From contig NZ_JADBEK010000001.1 of assembly GCF_014873145.1 (NCBI RefSeq), forward strand, positions 6,262,001 to 6,326,000: DNA of 64,000 nucleotides, given 5' to 3'. Source of the DNA: Nonomuraea angiospora. Lineage in GTDB: Bacteria; Actinomycetota; Actinomycetes; Streptosporangiales; Streptosporangiaceae. Below, piece by piece: positions 1 through 13,275 of this stretch. Every line of letters starts with the position of its first letter. Positions within the stretch are counted from its first letter, which is position 1. The notes below the pieces were generated by a model. That model worked only from the letters and a program-made list of their open reading frames with translations. It was not told the DNA's origin and did not search any database. A program made the position numbers and the translations under genes.

Positions 1-1
1 G

Positions 2-796
2 CTGGCCGTCGTGCCGCTCATCTCGGTGCTCTGGCTGGTCATCTCCAACGGTCTGGCCCGCTTCGACCTCGAGTTCCTGACCCACTCGATGCGCGGCATC
101 GGCGCCCGTGACGCGGGCGGCGGCGCGTACCACGCGATCATCGGGACGCTGGAGCAGGTCCTGCTCGCCTCGGCCGTCTCGGTCCCCATCGGCCTGCTCA
201 CCGCGATCTACCTGGTCGAGTACGGCAACGGCGGCCGGCTGAGCCGGTCGATCAGCTTCTTCGTGGACGTCATGACCGGCATCCCCTCGGTCGTTTCCGG
301 TCTGTTCGTCTTCGCGTTCTGGATCCTCGTCCTGGGCTTCCAGTTCTCCGGCTGGGCGGGCGCGCTCGCACTGTCGATCCTGATGATGCCGACCGTGGTC
401 AGATCGGCCGAGGAAATGCTCCGGCTGGTGCCCAACGACCTCCGAGAGGCCTCGTACGCGCTGGGTGTGGCCAAGTGGCGCACGATCATGAAGGTCGTGC
501 TGCCGACGGCGTTCACCGGCATCGTCACCGGCGTCATGCTGGCCGTGGCCCGCGTCGCCGGAGAGACCGCGCCGCTGCTGATGACGGTGTTCTTCACCAA
601 CTCCATCAACAACGATCCGTTCACCGGACCGCAGATGGGCCTGCCGCTCTTCGTCTTCGACCAGGCGGCCCGCCCGAACGACACCGCCATCGACCGGGCG
701 TGGACCGGCGCCCTCACGCTCATCCTGATCGTCATGCTGCTCAACCTGGTGGCGCGCCTGATCGCCTGGTGGCGTGCGCCCGCCAGGGGCCGATAG
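2..796 (+). CDS. pstA: Phosphate ABC transporter permease PstA (5' end outside window)
   Basis: Inner-membrane permease of the PstSCAB high-affinity phosphate importer. The reading frame is already open at the window edge, so the N-terminus is missing; the GTG at position 11 is internal, not a start. The visible part has about five hydrophobic segments. The cytoplasmic EAA loop that docks on the ATPase is recognisable as LREASYALGVAKW (codons near 441-480), followed by a VARVAGETAPLL segment typical of PstA. pstB follows 15 bases after the stop codon, which supports the assignment and a shared operon. pstS and pstC would lie upstream of the window. Confidence 0.95.
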   Translation: MAVVPLISVLWLVISNGLARFDLEFLTHSMRGIGARDAGGGAYHAIIGTLEQVLLASAVSVPIGLLTAIYLVEYGNGGRLSRSISFFVDVMTGIPSVVSGLFVFAFWILVLGFQFSGWAGALALSILMMPTVVRSAEEMLRLVPNDLREASYALGVAKWRTIMKVVLPTAFTGIVTGVMLAVARVAGETAPLLMTVFFTNSINNDPFTGPQMGLPLFVFDQAARPNDTAIDRAWTGALTLILIVMLLNLVARLIAWWRAPARGR

Positions 797-811
797 GGGG
801 TTAACGCCGCA

Positions 812-1588
812 ATGTCCAAGCAGATCCAGGTCTCGGGTCTCGACGCGTACTACGGGTCGCACAAGGCGATCGAGGACGTGTCGATGACCATCGAACCCCG
901 TTCGATCACCGCGTTCATCGGCCCGTCCGGGTGCGGCAAGTCGACGTTCCTGCGCACGCTCAACCGCATGCACGAAGTGATCCCGGGCGCCCGCGTGGAT
1001 GGCAAGGTCCTGCTCGACGGCGAGGACCTGTACGCCCCCACCGTCGCGCCCGTCTCTGTGCGCCGGATGATCGGCATGGTCTTCCAGCGCCCCAACCCGT
1101 TCCCGACGATGTCGATCTACGAGAACGTGGCCGCCGGACTCAAGCTCAACGGCCGGGTCGGCAAGTCGCAGCTCGACGGGATCGTGGAGGAGTCGCTTAA
1201 GGGCGCCAACCTCTGGAACGAGGTCAAGGACCGCCTGCACAAGCCGGGCGCCGGCCTGTCGGGCGGTCAGCAGCAGCGTCTCTGCATCGCCCGGGCCATC
1301 GCGGTCAAGCCGCAGGTCCTGCTGATGGACGAGCCGTGCTCGGCGCTCGACCCGATCTCCACGCTGGCCATCGAGGACCTGATGGCCAAGCTCAAGGACG
1401 AGTACACGATCGTCATCGTCACCCACAACATGCAGCAGGCCGCCCGGGTCAGCGACAGGACCGCGTTCTTCAACCTCGCCGAGCAGGGCAAGCCCGGCAA
1501 GGTGATCGAGATGGACGAGACGTCCCGCATGTTCACCAATCCGTCCCAGAAGGCAACAGAGGATTACATCACGGGGCGCTTCGGCTGA
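812..1588 (+). CDS. pstB: Phosphate ABC transporter ATP-binding protein PstB
   Basis: Cytoplasmic ATPase that powers phosphate import through PstC/PstA. The 258-residue length is normal for the family. Walker A is GPSGCGKST (about residues 37-45), the ABC signature is LSGGQQQRL, and Walker B is [13 protein letters not shown]. The H-loop is in [12 protein letters not shown], and FFNLAEQGK matches the characteristic PstB tail. The ATG start lies 15 bases after pstA. The stop codon overlaps the next start as ATGA at 1585-1590, so the regulator downstream is probably translationally coupled. Confidence 0.97.
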   Translation: MSKQIQVSGLDAYYGSHKAIEDVSMTIEPRSITAFIGPSGCGKSTFLRTLNRMHEVIPGARVDGKVLLDGEDLYAPTVAPVSVRRMIGMVFQRPNPFPTMSIYENVAAGLKLNGRVGKSQLDGIVEESLKGANLWNEVKDRLHKPGAGLSGGQQQRLCIARAIAVKPQVLLMDEPCSALDPISTLAIEDLMAKLKDEYTIVIVTHNMQQAARVSDRTAFFNLAEQGKPGKVIEMDETSRMFTNPSQKATEDYITGRFG

Positions 1589-2313
1589 TGACCCAACAGC
1601 AGGCGGCATCCACGGTGTTCGGGGACGCGCGGACGAAGCCCGTACTGCTCATCGCCGACCCCGACGGCGCGGTCGTGGAAGACCTCGCCACGGCGCTCGA
1701 ACGGGAGGGCGTGTCCGTCACGGGCACGCCCGACGGGGCTCAGGGCCTCCTCCAGGCGGGAGCCCTGCAGCCTGACGTGGTGCTCGTCTCGGCCACGCTG
1801 CCGGTCATAGACGCGGTGGAGTTCGTCCGCGCGGTCCGGCTGGCGCGCGCCGTGCCCGTCCTGCTCGGCGTCGGCGAGGGCCACGCCGAGCAGGCGGTAC
1901 GCGCGCTCGCCGCCGGCGCGGCCGCCTGCGTGGCCAGGCCCTACCGGGTGCCGGAACTGCTGCCGTTCATCCAGGCGGCCTCGCCCGGCGCGCGCCAGGT
2001 GCTCGCCGTGGGCGGGGTCGAGCTGGACGTCCAGGCCTACCAGGTACGGGTGGGCGGGCGAGCGGTCCACCTGCCCCTGCGGGAGTTCGAATTACTGCAG
2101 TATCTGATGCGCAACGCCGATCGCACGGTGACCCGCGAGCAGATCATGCGCCACGTGTGGCACGCCGCGGCCAACACCTCGACGAACACGATCGCGGTGC
2201 ACGTCAAACGCCTGCGCGCCCGGCTGGGCGACGAGGACGACCAGCTCATCCAGACCGTCAGGGGCGTCGGCTACCGCCTGGTCACGCCGGGCACCGCCGG
2301 AAGTCCTGCATGA
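1588..2313 (+). CDS. OmpR/PhoB-family winged-helix regulator with degenerate receiver
   Basis: Probable transcription factor of 241 residues encoded directly behind pstB (4-base ATGA overlap), where phoU often sits. Residues 18-130 fold like a CheY receiver, but the key residues are gone. The acidic pocket reads ADP (residues 23-25), the phospho-acceptor Asp is Ser68 (VLVSATLP), the beta-4 Thr/Ser is replaced (VLLGVGE), and the conserved Lys is Arg118 (VARPY). Residues 140-233 are a complete trans_reg_C winged helix with LPLREFELLQYL and TVRGVGYRL. A phosphate-related role is inferred from position only. DNA binding looks intact, so control by a sensor kinase is unlikely. The ATG start is preferred over the longer frame that runs back through pstB. 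Confidence 0.88.
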   Translation: MTQQQAASTVFGDARTKPVLLIADPDGAVVEDLATALEREGVSVTGTPDGAQGLLQAGALQPDVVLVSATLPVIDAVEFVRAVRLARAVPVLLGVGEGHAEQAVRALAAGAAACVARPYRVPELLPFIQAASPGARQVLAVGGVELDVQAYQVRVGGRAVHLPLREFELLQYLMRNADRTVTREQIMRHVWHAAANTSTNTIAVHVKRLRARLGDEDDQLIQTVRGVGYRLVTPGTAGSPA

Positions 2314-3238
2314 TCCGCTTTGTCACGCCTTCGACCGTCGCTATGCCGTACGCCACCTCGGGACTTCCCTCGGTGAGTACGGCAACGGCGTAGTCGTGGC
2401 CGTCGCCCCTGATCAGGCCCACGCTGACCGTGGCCCAGAGCTTGTTCGAGACGTGCTTGAGCCAGCCGTTCTTCAGCGCCACGCGGTCGCCCGCGCACGC
2501 GGCGGCGCTGATGCCCCAGTCCTGGCCCGCCACGACGTGCCCCATGAGCTTCAGCACCTGATCGCGGTCCTTGGCCTTCAACGGGCTCTTGCCGGACACC
2601 AGGGCCCGCATGAGGCGGATCTGGTCGTCCACCGACGTTCGGGTGATTCCCCAGCAATACAGGTCTACGCACTCGCCTGGGACGCCCTGGGTGTGTTCGA
2701 GGCCGAGCCTCCTGCCCGCCTGGGTGAATCCGGGCGCGCCGCCGATGCGTGACCAGAGGCGGTCGGCGGCGTGGTTGTCGCTGTAGCGGATCATGATGCC
2801 GGCGTCGTGGCGGACGGCCGCCGGCAGCTTCTTCCACGAGGTCCGCAGCAGCAGCGCCATGAGGATCTGCACCTTGGCCGTGCTGGCGGTGATCAGGCGC
2901 TCGCCCGGGTGGTAGCGGTAGAGCCGGCCGGTCGTCAGGTCCTTGACCATGGCGGTGACCTGCCCGGACCGGCCTGCGAGATAGCGGTCGAGCCGCTTGC
3001 CGATCCGCCCGGCCGGGATCGGCGTGAGGATCTCCCCGGCCGAGACCCGCTCCAGCCGTGCCCCGAGGGCCGCCTCGCGTACGCCCAGGACCGCTTCCCG
3101 CCGGACGGGTACGGGCGACTGCGCCCGGACCTGGGCAGGCATCGGTAAGAGAGCTGTGAGCAGGGCGAGGGCGATGACCGCTCGTGGTATCGCTTGGCTG
3201 CGGCCCGCGATCATTGACGCATTATCACGAAAAATCAC
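2282..3238 (-). CDS. Secreted class A beta-lactamase-like serine hydrolase
   Basis: 318-residue exported protein of the serine beta-lactamase/DD-peptidase fold. An N-terminal hydrophobic segment (about residues 18-39, ending AQVRAQ) looks like a signal peptide. The active-site SxxK motif is STAK (residues 119-122), the second motif is SDN (153-155), and the third is KNG (256-258) in place of KTG/KSG. I cannot place the class A general-base Glu166 with certainty, so true beta-lactam hydrolysis is unproven; a cell-wall-related hydrolase is possible. The 3' end overlaps the converging regulator gene by 32 bases. Met9 (ATG at 3214) is an alternative start that would give a shorter n-region. Confidence 0.85.
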   Translation of the reverse strand: MIFRDNASMIAGRSQAIPRAVIALALLTALLPMPAQVRAQSPVPVRREAVLGVREAALGARLERVSAGEILTPIPAGRIGKRLDRYLAGRSGQVTAMVKDLTTGRLYRYHPGERLITASTAKVQILMALLLRTSWKKLPAAVRHDAGIMIRYSDNHAADRLWSRIGGAPGFTQAGRRLGLEHTQGVPGECVDLYCWGITRTSVDDQIRLMRALVSGKSPLKAKDRDQVLKLMGHVVAGQDWGISAAACAGDRVALKNGWLKHVSNKLWATVSVGLIRGDGHDYAVAVLTEGSPEVAYGIATVEGVTKRIMQDFRRCPA

Positions 3239-3247
3239 GACAGGCCG

Positions 3248-3385
3248 CTAGTCGGCCGCGGCGATCAATTTCTCGACCCAGCTGTCGCCGCACGTCGCCC
3301 AGAAGTCCACCGCGAACCAGAAGACCTTCGCCCCGAACTCCAGCTCCTCCTCGGACTCCACCCACCGCGCCGCCCGACGGGGCGG
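3248..3385 (-). pseudogene. C-terminal remnant of an unidentified protein
   Basis: One reverse frame gives about 45 codons ending in TAG with protein-like composition (ARRAARWVESEEELEFG followed by VFWFAVDFWATCGDSW). Upstream this frame passes into sequence that does not read as protein, and no start or ribosome site fits. It looks like the tail of a decayed gene. The family was not recognised. Confidence 0.35.
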
Positions 3386-3660
3386 GACAGGCCGCGCAGG
3401 TCGTCTCCAGGAACTTCCCGGCGGGCGGCACCGACCTCCGCCCGGCCCGGCTGGTCACCATCGACATCCGGACCGGAAAGGCGGTCCATTACGTACGTCG
3501 CTCGCTTCCGTTGAAGGAACAGGGCGAGCATGTGCGACGTCAGTCGGTGGGCCGGCTCCCGAGAGGTTCTGCTGAGATGCGGGACGGGCGAGCTGTTCCA
3601 CGAAATCGTCTTCCGCGTGGACACCCCGGACAGGGCACTACGCCAAAGCGGGAGAGACGT
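3376..3660 (+). pseudogene. Frameshifted fragment of an unidentified, possibly exported protein
   Basis: Two adjacent forward frames look protein-like in succession. The first gives ARLVTIDIRTGKAVHYVRR (about 3445-3505). The second gives WAGSREVLLRCGTGELFHEI (about 3548-3607). A frameshift near 3520 separates them. The first part resembles the repeat style of extracytoplasmic propeller-type proteins, but that is only an impression. No start codon or partner gene is visible. With the neighbouring minus-strand remnant, this makes 3239-3700 decayed sequence between the lactamase gene and the rRNA operon. Confidence 0.3.
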
Positions 3661-3704
3661 GGCCGCTTCGAGCTGGCGCGGGCGGCGGATCAGCCCGCAA
3701 AACA

Positions 3705-3738
3705 AGAATGGCCCCACGCACCGGCGTGGGGCCATTCT
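3705..3738 (-). terminator. rRNA operon terminator
   Basis: A perfect 15-bp inverted repeat (3705-3719 with 3724-3738) encloses a 4-base loop. On the minus strand it is followed by a T-rich stretch (TTGTTTTG). It lies about 10 bases beyond the 3' end of 5S rRNA, as expected for the factor-independent terminator of the rRNA operon. Confidence 0.9.
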
Positions 3739-3748
3739 ATAAAGATTG

Positions 3749-3867
3749 TCCGGCGGCGACCTACTCTCCCACACCCTCCCGAGTGCAGTACCATCGGCGC
3801 AGAGAAGCTTAACTTCCGGGTTCGGAATGTAACCGGGTGTTTCCTTCCCGCCATAACCGCCGTAACC
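3749..3867 (-). rRNA. rrf: 5S ribosomal RNA
   Basis: About 119 bases with recognisable 5S segments: CCCGGTTACATTCCGAACCC (reverse strand) and GCGCCGATGGTACTGC. The terminal GGCGG/CCGCC helix pairs. It is the last gene of the 16S-23S-5S operon, about 70 bases after 23S. Ends are estimated from conserved sequence and may be off by a few bases. Confidence 0.95.
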
Positions 3868-3934
3868 CTATGAAACTATCAAGCACTACCGCTTGTTGTT
3901 TCAGAATTGCCTAGTGGACGCGAGCAAGAAGCTT

Positions 3935-8842
<4,908 letters not shown>

Positions 8843-8933
8843 CAATGTCTTTCGTTTGGATTGTGAATCCAAGCAATTTCCGTCAATAATGACGGGGATA
8901 TGCATGTATCTCATGCACTGGCTTTTAACACAC

Positions 8934-8954
8934 TGTTGAGTTCTCAAGAAACGG
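8934..8954 (-). promoter_or_regulatory. rRNA leader element (boxA/antitermination-type)
   Basis: The minus strand reads TTCTTGAGAACTCAACA about 95 bases upstream of 16S. This motif recurs in actinobacterial rRNA leaders, where it is thought to act in antitermination or pre-rRNA processing. The role is inferred from family knowledge. Confidence 0.6.
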
Positions 8955-9021
8955 ACGCGTACTTCCTTGCTCAAAACCGTTCCGGTCTTTCGCTCGGAGG
9001 CGTTCATTTCGTTGTGTCTTT

Positions 9022-9050
9022 ATTCTTTCAGCCGTTCAAGTCCCTGTCAA
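9022..9050 (-). promoter_or_regulatory. Probable rRNA operon promoter
   Basis: On the minus strand a perfect -35 hexamer TTGACA (9045-9050) is followed after 17 bases by AAGAAT (9022-9027), a fair -10. The predicted start lies near 9014, about 170 bases before 16S. A second, weaker pair (TTGTCC with TTAATT, about 9074-9103) could be an additional upstream promoter, as multiple promoters are usual for actinobacterial rRNA operons. Nothing else was recognised in 8955-9400. Confidence 0.65.
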
Positions 9051-9427
9051 ATTGACCCGACTCGCTCGACTTGCTGGAATTAAGACCTGCCCCGTTTCCG
9101 GGACAACCCCTCTAACTTATCAGGCCATCCGAACCGATGCGAATCCACCGGAGGACGACCCTCGAAGTAAGTGGGATTTGCCGGGCATCTCCGGGAGTCT
9201 CTGTGGACCCCCTCGGCCGCCCTGCGCGAAGCAACTCTAGCAGCCCGACGCACCCACTTCGCGCCACTCAGGTAATCACGTGGTTGTTCCCTCACCACGC
9301 AACGCCCAAACCTCACCAAGGACACCCAGGTCGGCACCCCAGCCGTCAAGCCGACGGCAAGTCATCCGCAACCGCCGCCAGGTACGAAGGTACCTACGAG
9401 CAGACTGCGCTCTCGGAGGTGTCCGCT

Positions 9428-9826
9428 ATGACCCGCTCGGAGTTCGACGACATCCGTGCCTTCCTCGCCGACGAGGCGACCCATGCCGGAGACCTGCTGA
9501 GAATCGCCAGGACCCTGATCGACGACCTCGAACACGCCCGCATGCGCGAGGCCGTACTCCGTACCCACTACCTGCGTCTGCTCACGGCGGCGCGGGCGAC
9601 GGTGGCGGCCGACCTCGCGGACGCGCCCGACCCCATGGCGTTCGTCAAGCACGAGCTGTCGGAGCGCGGTCAGATGCCGGCGGACGGCGAGGCCGTGCAG
9701 CGCATCCTGGCGGACGCCCGTACGGCGGCCCTGCTGCTCGCCTGCCTGGAGGAGTCCGTCCCCCAGCGCCCCCGCGGAATGCGCCTGCGCCGGTGCGTCG
9801 GCATGAGGCGGGCCCTCCCGCATTAG
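9428..9826 (+). CDS. Hypothetical protein, 132 residues, helical
   Basis: Small cytoplasmic protein without signal peptide or membrane segment. It begins MTRSEFDDIRAFLADEATH and is rich in Glu, Asp, Ala and Leu in an amphipathic-helix pattern; the C-terminus is Arg-rich. The ATG at 9428 is chosen because GGAGG lies at 9415-9419 with 8 bases of spacing; the frame is open further upstream but has no ribosome site. It stands alone between the rRNA promoter region and a small membrane-protein gene. No family was recognised. Confidence 0.7.
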   Translation: MTRSEFDDIRAFLADEATHAGDLLRIARTLIDDLEHARMREAVLRTHYLRLLTAARATVAADLADAPDPMAFVKHELSERGQMPADGEAVQRILADARTAALLLACLEESVPQRPRGMRLRRCVGMRRALPH

Positions 9827-9890
9827 CCGCTGACCCGATGAGCACTCGGCCCATACCCGGCCTTGGCTGACCGGCTGTAAGACTTCGCAT

Positions 9891-10094
9891 ATGTGGCAGC
9901 GCAGGTTGAACTGGGCGGCAGTCGCACTAGTCGGGATATTTGGCCTGATGTGGGTTGGTGTCGTGATCTATGCAGATCAGAACTCTTCCCTCTGGATGCG
10001 GGTCGTGCAGGTGGCCTTCGGGGTCCTGCTGCTGGGCTGGGCCGTGCAGCGAGCGGTCATGATGCTCGTCAAGCCGTCAGCCGGCCGCCGCTAA
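9891..10094 (+). CDS. Small membrane protein, 67 residues
   Basis: Two predicted transmembrane segments (about residues 9-27 and 37-55) separated by a short loop containing YADQNSSLWMR, with basic residues at both ends. The ATG start gives MWQRRLNW. The 3' end overlaps the converging kdpE gene by 4 bases. No function was recognised. Confidence 0.65.
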   Translation: MWQRRLNWAAVALVGIFGLMWVGVVIYADQNSSLWMRVVQVAFGVLLLGWAVQRAVMMLVKPSAGRR

Positions 10095-10774
10095 TCGGAG
10101 GAAGCCGACGGCTGGAACCGGTAGCCCATCCCCGACTCGGTCAGCAGATGCACCGGACGGGCGGGATCCCGCTCGAGCTTGCGCCGGAGCTGGGCCATGT
10201 ACTGGCGCAGGTAGTGCGTCTCCTTGAGGTAGGAGTCTCCCCAGACCTCCCGCAGCAGCTGGCGCTGGCTGATCAGCTTGCCCGGGTTACGCAGCAGGAT
10301 CTCCAGGAAGTGCCACTCCGTGGGCGTCAGCCGTACCCCTCCCGAGATCGTCTTGCTGGAGAGGTCGATCACGTGATCGCCCAGCCGCACCGTGGCGGCC
10401 TCCTCCTCGTGCTGGCCCGTGCGGCGGGTCACCGCGCGGACGCGCGCGAGCAGCTCGTCGATGCTGAACGGCTTCGTCACGTAGTCGTCGGCGCCCGCGT
10501 CGAGCGCGTCCACCTTGTCGGTACTGTCCGCGCGCCCCGAGAGGACGATGATCGGCACGGCGGTCCAGCCGCGCAGGCCCTCGATGACCTCCACACCGTC
10601 CAGATCGGGCAGCCCGAGATCGAGGATGACCAGGTCGGGATGCCATTCGGCGGCCTGGCGCAGCGCCGAGCCGCCGTCGGCGGCGACCGCCACCTCGTAT
10701 TGCCGGGCGGCCAGGTTGACGCGCAGCGCACGCAGGATCTGCGGCTCGTCGTCCACCACCAGCACGCGGGTCAC
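10091..10774 (-). CDS. kdpE: Response regulator KdpE
   Basis: 227-residue OmpR-class response regulator. The receiver domain (residues 1-120) has all canonical residues: acidic pair in VVDDE (8-9), phospho-acceptor Asp52 (ILDLGLPD), Ser79 and Lys101 (VTKPF). The C-terminal winged helix (about 130-225) contains LTPTEWHFLEILLRNPGKL and GMGYRF, close to KdpE. It overlaps kdpD by ATGA (10771-10774), so the pair is translationally coupled. It normally activates kdpFABC, the ATP-driven potassium pump, under K+ limitation or osmotic stress. No kdpFABC gene is present in this window. Confidence 0.93.
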   Translation of the reverse strand: MTRVLVVDDEPQILRALRVNLAARQYEVAVAADGGSALRQAAEWHPDLVILDLGLPDLDGVEVIEGLRGWTAVPIIVLSGRADSTDKVDALDAGADDYVTKPFSIDELLARVRAVTRRTGQHEEEAATVRLGDHVIDLSSKTISGGVRLTPTEWHFLEILLRNPGKLISQRQLLREVWGDSYLKETHYLRQYMAQLRRKLERDPARPVHLLTESGMGYRFQPSASSD

Positions 10775-13266
10775 GGGTGCCTCCGCAGCGAGACGGTCAT
10801 GGTCAGTCCCCCTCCGGGCGTGTCCTCCAGCACGAGCGTGCCTCCCATCGCCTCGGTGAGGCCGCGCGAGAGCGCCAGGCCGAGCCCCACTCCCGTGTGG
10901 CTGTCGCGGTCGCCGAGCCGCTGGAACGGCATGAACACCCTTTCATGCGCTTCCGGCGGAATGCCGGGGCCCCGGTCGATGATGCGGATCTCCACGTTCG
11001 AGCCGTGCCAGCTGGCGTTGACGAGCACGGGTTCGCCGTCGGGGCTGTAGCGGACGGCGTTCGACATGAGGTTGACGAGCACGCGCTCCAGCAGGGCGGG
11101 GTCGGCCATGATCTCGGGGACGATGGGCGGCAGGTCGCTGCGGATCTGGTCGCTCAGCGGTCCTAGGTCGTCGATGGCGTGCGGCAGCACGTCCTCGATC
11201 GCCACGGGCTCCAGGTTCACGCCGAGCACGCCGGCCTGGAGACGGCTCATGTCGAGAAGGTTGGCGACGAGCCGGTCCAGCTTGATCAGCGACTCGTCGG
11301 CGGTGGCCAGCAGTTCGCCGCGGTCCTCGTCCGACCAGGTCACGTCGGTGCTGCGCAGGCTCTCGACCGCCGCCTTGGCCGAGGCGAGCGGCGTACGAAG
11401 GTCGTGGCTGACGGCGGCCAGCAGAGCGGTGCGCATCCTGTCGGCCTCGGCCAGCGGCTCGGCCTGCTCGGCCGCCTCGCGCAGCCGCTGCTCGCGCAGG
11501 GCGACCGCCGTCTCCGCCGCGAACGCCTCCAGCACCCGCCGGTCGCTCGCGTCCAGCAGCCGCCCCCGGGCGGCGAGCACGAGCCGTTCGTCGATCATGA
11601 CGTCGGTGTCGGCCGTGCCCGGGCTCGTGCACGGCATGCCGCCCGAGGTGGCGACGATGTGCCAGCCGTCCGTACGCTCCAGCAGGGTCACCGAGCTGAA
11701 CCCGAACGTCTCCCGCGTCCTGGCCAGCAGCGACGGCAGCGCCGCCTCGCCCCTCAGCACGTGACCCGCCAGCGTGGACAGCACCTCGGCGTCCGCCCGC
11801 GAGCGCGCCGCTTCCCTGCTGCGCCTGGCCGCCAGGTCCACGACCGTGCTGACCATGACCGCCACCAGCACGAACGTGGTGAGCGCGAGCACGTTCTGCG
11901 GCTCGGCGATCGTCAACGTGTGCAGCGGCGGCGTGAAGAACCAGTTGAGCAGCCCGAACCCGAGCACCGCCGCCGTCAACGCCGGCCACATGCCGCCCAC
12001 CAGGGCCACCCCGACGACCAGCAGCAGGAAGAGCGGGATCTCGCTGGGCAGCGACAGGCCCAGCGGCTGGAGCCCGGTTGTGAGCAGCGGCGGCCCGAGC
12101 AGCGCCAGCCCCCAGCCGGACAGCCGCCGCCTGCGGGTCAGCGCGGCGCTCGACCGCGCCCGCCCGCGGCCCGTCCTGGTCGCCTCGTGCGTCACCATGT
12201 GCACGTCGATCGACCCGGACAGCGCCGTCGTCGTCACTCCCACGCCACGCGCGAGGATCTGCGCGAGCCGTCCCCTTCGCGACGCGCCCAGCACGAGCTG
12301 GGTGGCGTTCACGCCACGGGCGAACTCCAGCAGCGCGTGCGGGATGTCGTCGCCGACCACCTGGTGGTAGGACCCGCCGAGGGCCTCGACGAGGGCCCGC
12401 TGGTGCACCAGGTTCGCGGGGTCGCCGGCGGAGGTGAGGCCGTCGGCGCTCGTGACGTGCACGGCCAGCAGGTCGGCCCCCTTGCTCCTGGCCGCGATGC
12501 GCGCGGCCCGGCGGATGAGCGTGTCCCCTTCCGGGCCTCCGGTGAGGGCGACGACCACGCGCTCGCGGGCCTCCCAGGTGCCCGCTATGGCATGGTCGGC
12601 GCGATATTGGTCGAGTTGCTCGTCCACCTTGTCCGCCAGCCAGATCAGGGCGAGCTCCCGCAAGGCGGTCAGGTTGCCGACGCGGAAGTAGTTGGCCAGC
12701 GCGGCGTCGACGCGATCGGGCGGGTAGACGTTCCCGTGCGCCATCCGCCGGCGTAGCGCCTCGGGTGACATGTCGACGAGCTCGATCTGGTCGGCCCGCC
12801 GCACCACCTCGTCGGGCACGGTCTCCCGCTGCGACACACCGGTGATCTGCTCGACCACGTCGTTCAGGGATTCGAGGTGCTGGATGTTGAGGGTGGAGAC
12901 GACGTCGATGCCGGCGTCGAGCACTTCGTCGATGTCCTGCCAGCGCTTGACGTTGCGGGAGCCGGGGACGTTCGTGTGGGCGAGCTCGTCGATCAGCGCC
13001 ACGGTGGGGGCGCGGGCGATGACGGCATCGACGTCCAGCTCGGTGAACGTCGCTCCGCGGTAGGTCATCGTCCGCCTCGGCAGGACCTCCAGCCCGTCGA
13101 GCAGGCGGGCCGTCCTGGCGCGGCCGTGGGTCTCGACGAAGCCCACGACCACGTCCTTGCCTCGTTCGCGGGCGCGGTGGGCCTCGCTCAGCATGTCGTA
13201 CGTCTTGCCCACGCCGGGCGCCGCACCCAGGTGAACGCGCAGCCTCCCGCGGGACGTGCTCCCCAT
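10771..13266 (-). CDS. kdpD: Sensor histidine kinase KdpD
   Basis: 831-residue membrane kinase that senses potassium or turgor status and phosphorylates KdpE. Domains in order: N-terminal KdpD domain with Walker A GAAPGVGKT (14-22) and Walker B-like VALIDELAHTN; a universal-stress-protein-like domain (about 230-365); four close transmembrane segments (about 385-480); a GAF-like region; HisKA with H621 in AAVSHDLRTPL; and HATPase_c with NLMSNAVRYSPDG and GPGIP. The ATG start follows the globin gene by 9 bases on the same strand. Confidence 0.95.
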   Translation of the reverse strand: MGSTSRGRLRVHLGAAPGVGKTYDMLSEAHRARERGKDVVVGFVETHGRARTARLLDGLEVLPRRTMTYRGATFTELDVDAVIARAPTVALIDELAHTNVPGSRNVKRWQDIDEVLDAGIDVVSTLNIQHLESLNDVVEQITGVSQRETVPDEVVRRADQIELVDMSPEALRRRMAHGNVYPPDRVDAALANYFRVGNLTALRELALIWLADKVDEQLDQYRADHAIAGTWEARERVVVALTGGPEGDTLIRRAARIAARSKGADLLAVHVTSADGLTSAGDPANLVHQRALVEALGGSYHQVVGDDIPHALLEFARGVNATQLVLGASRRGRLAQILARGVGVTTTALSGSIDVHMVTHEATRTGRGRARSSAALTRRRRLSGWGLALLGPPLLTTGLQPLGLSLPSEIPLFLLLVVGVALVGGMWPALTAAVLGFGLLNWFFTPPLHTLTIAEPQNVLALTTFVLVAVMVSTVVDLAARRSREAARSRADAEVLSTLAGHVLRGEAALPSLLARTRETFGFSSVTLLERTDGWHIVATSGGMPCTSPGTADTDVMIDERLVLAARGRLLDASDRRVLEAFAAETAVALREQRLREAAEQAEPLAEADRMRTALLAAVSHDLRTPLASAKAAVESLRSTDVTWSDEDRGELLATADESLIKLDRLVANLLDMSRLQAGVLGVNLEPVAIEDVLPHAIDDLGPLSDQIRSDLPPIVPEIMADPALLERVLVNLMSNAVRYSPDGEPVLVNASWHGSNVEIRIIDRGPGIPPEAHERVFMPFQRLGDRDSHTGVGLGLALSRGLTEAMGGTLVLEDTPGGGLTMTVSLRRHP

Positions 13267-13275
13267 TCCTCCAGG

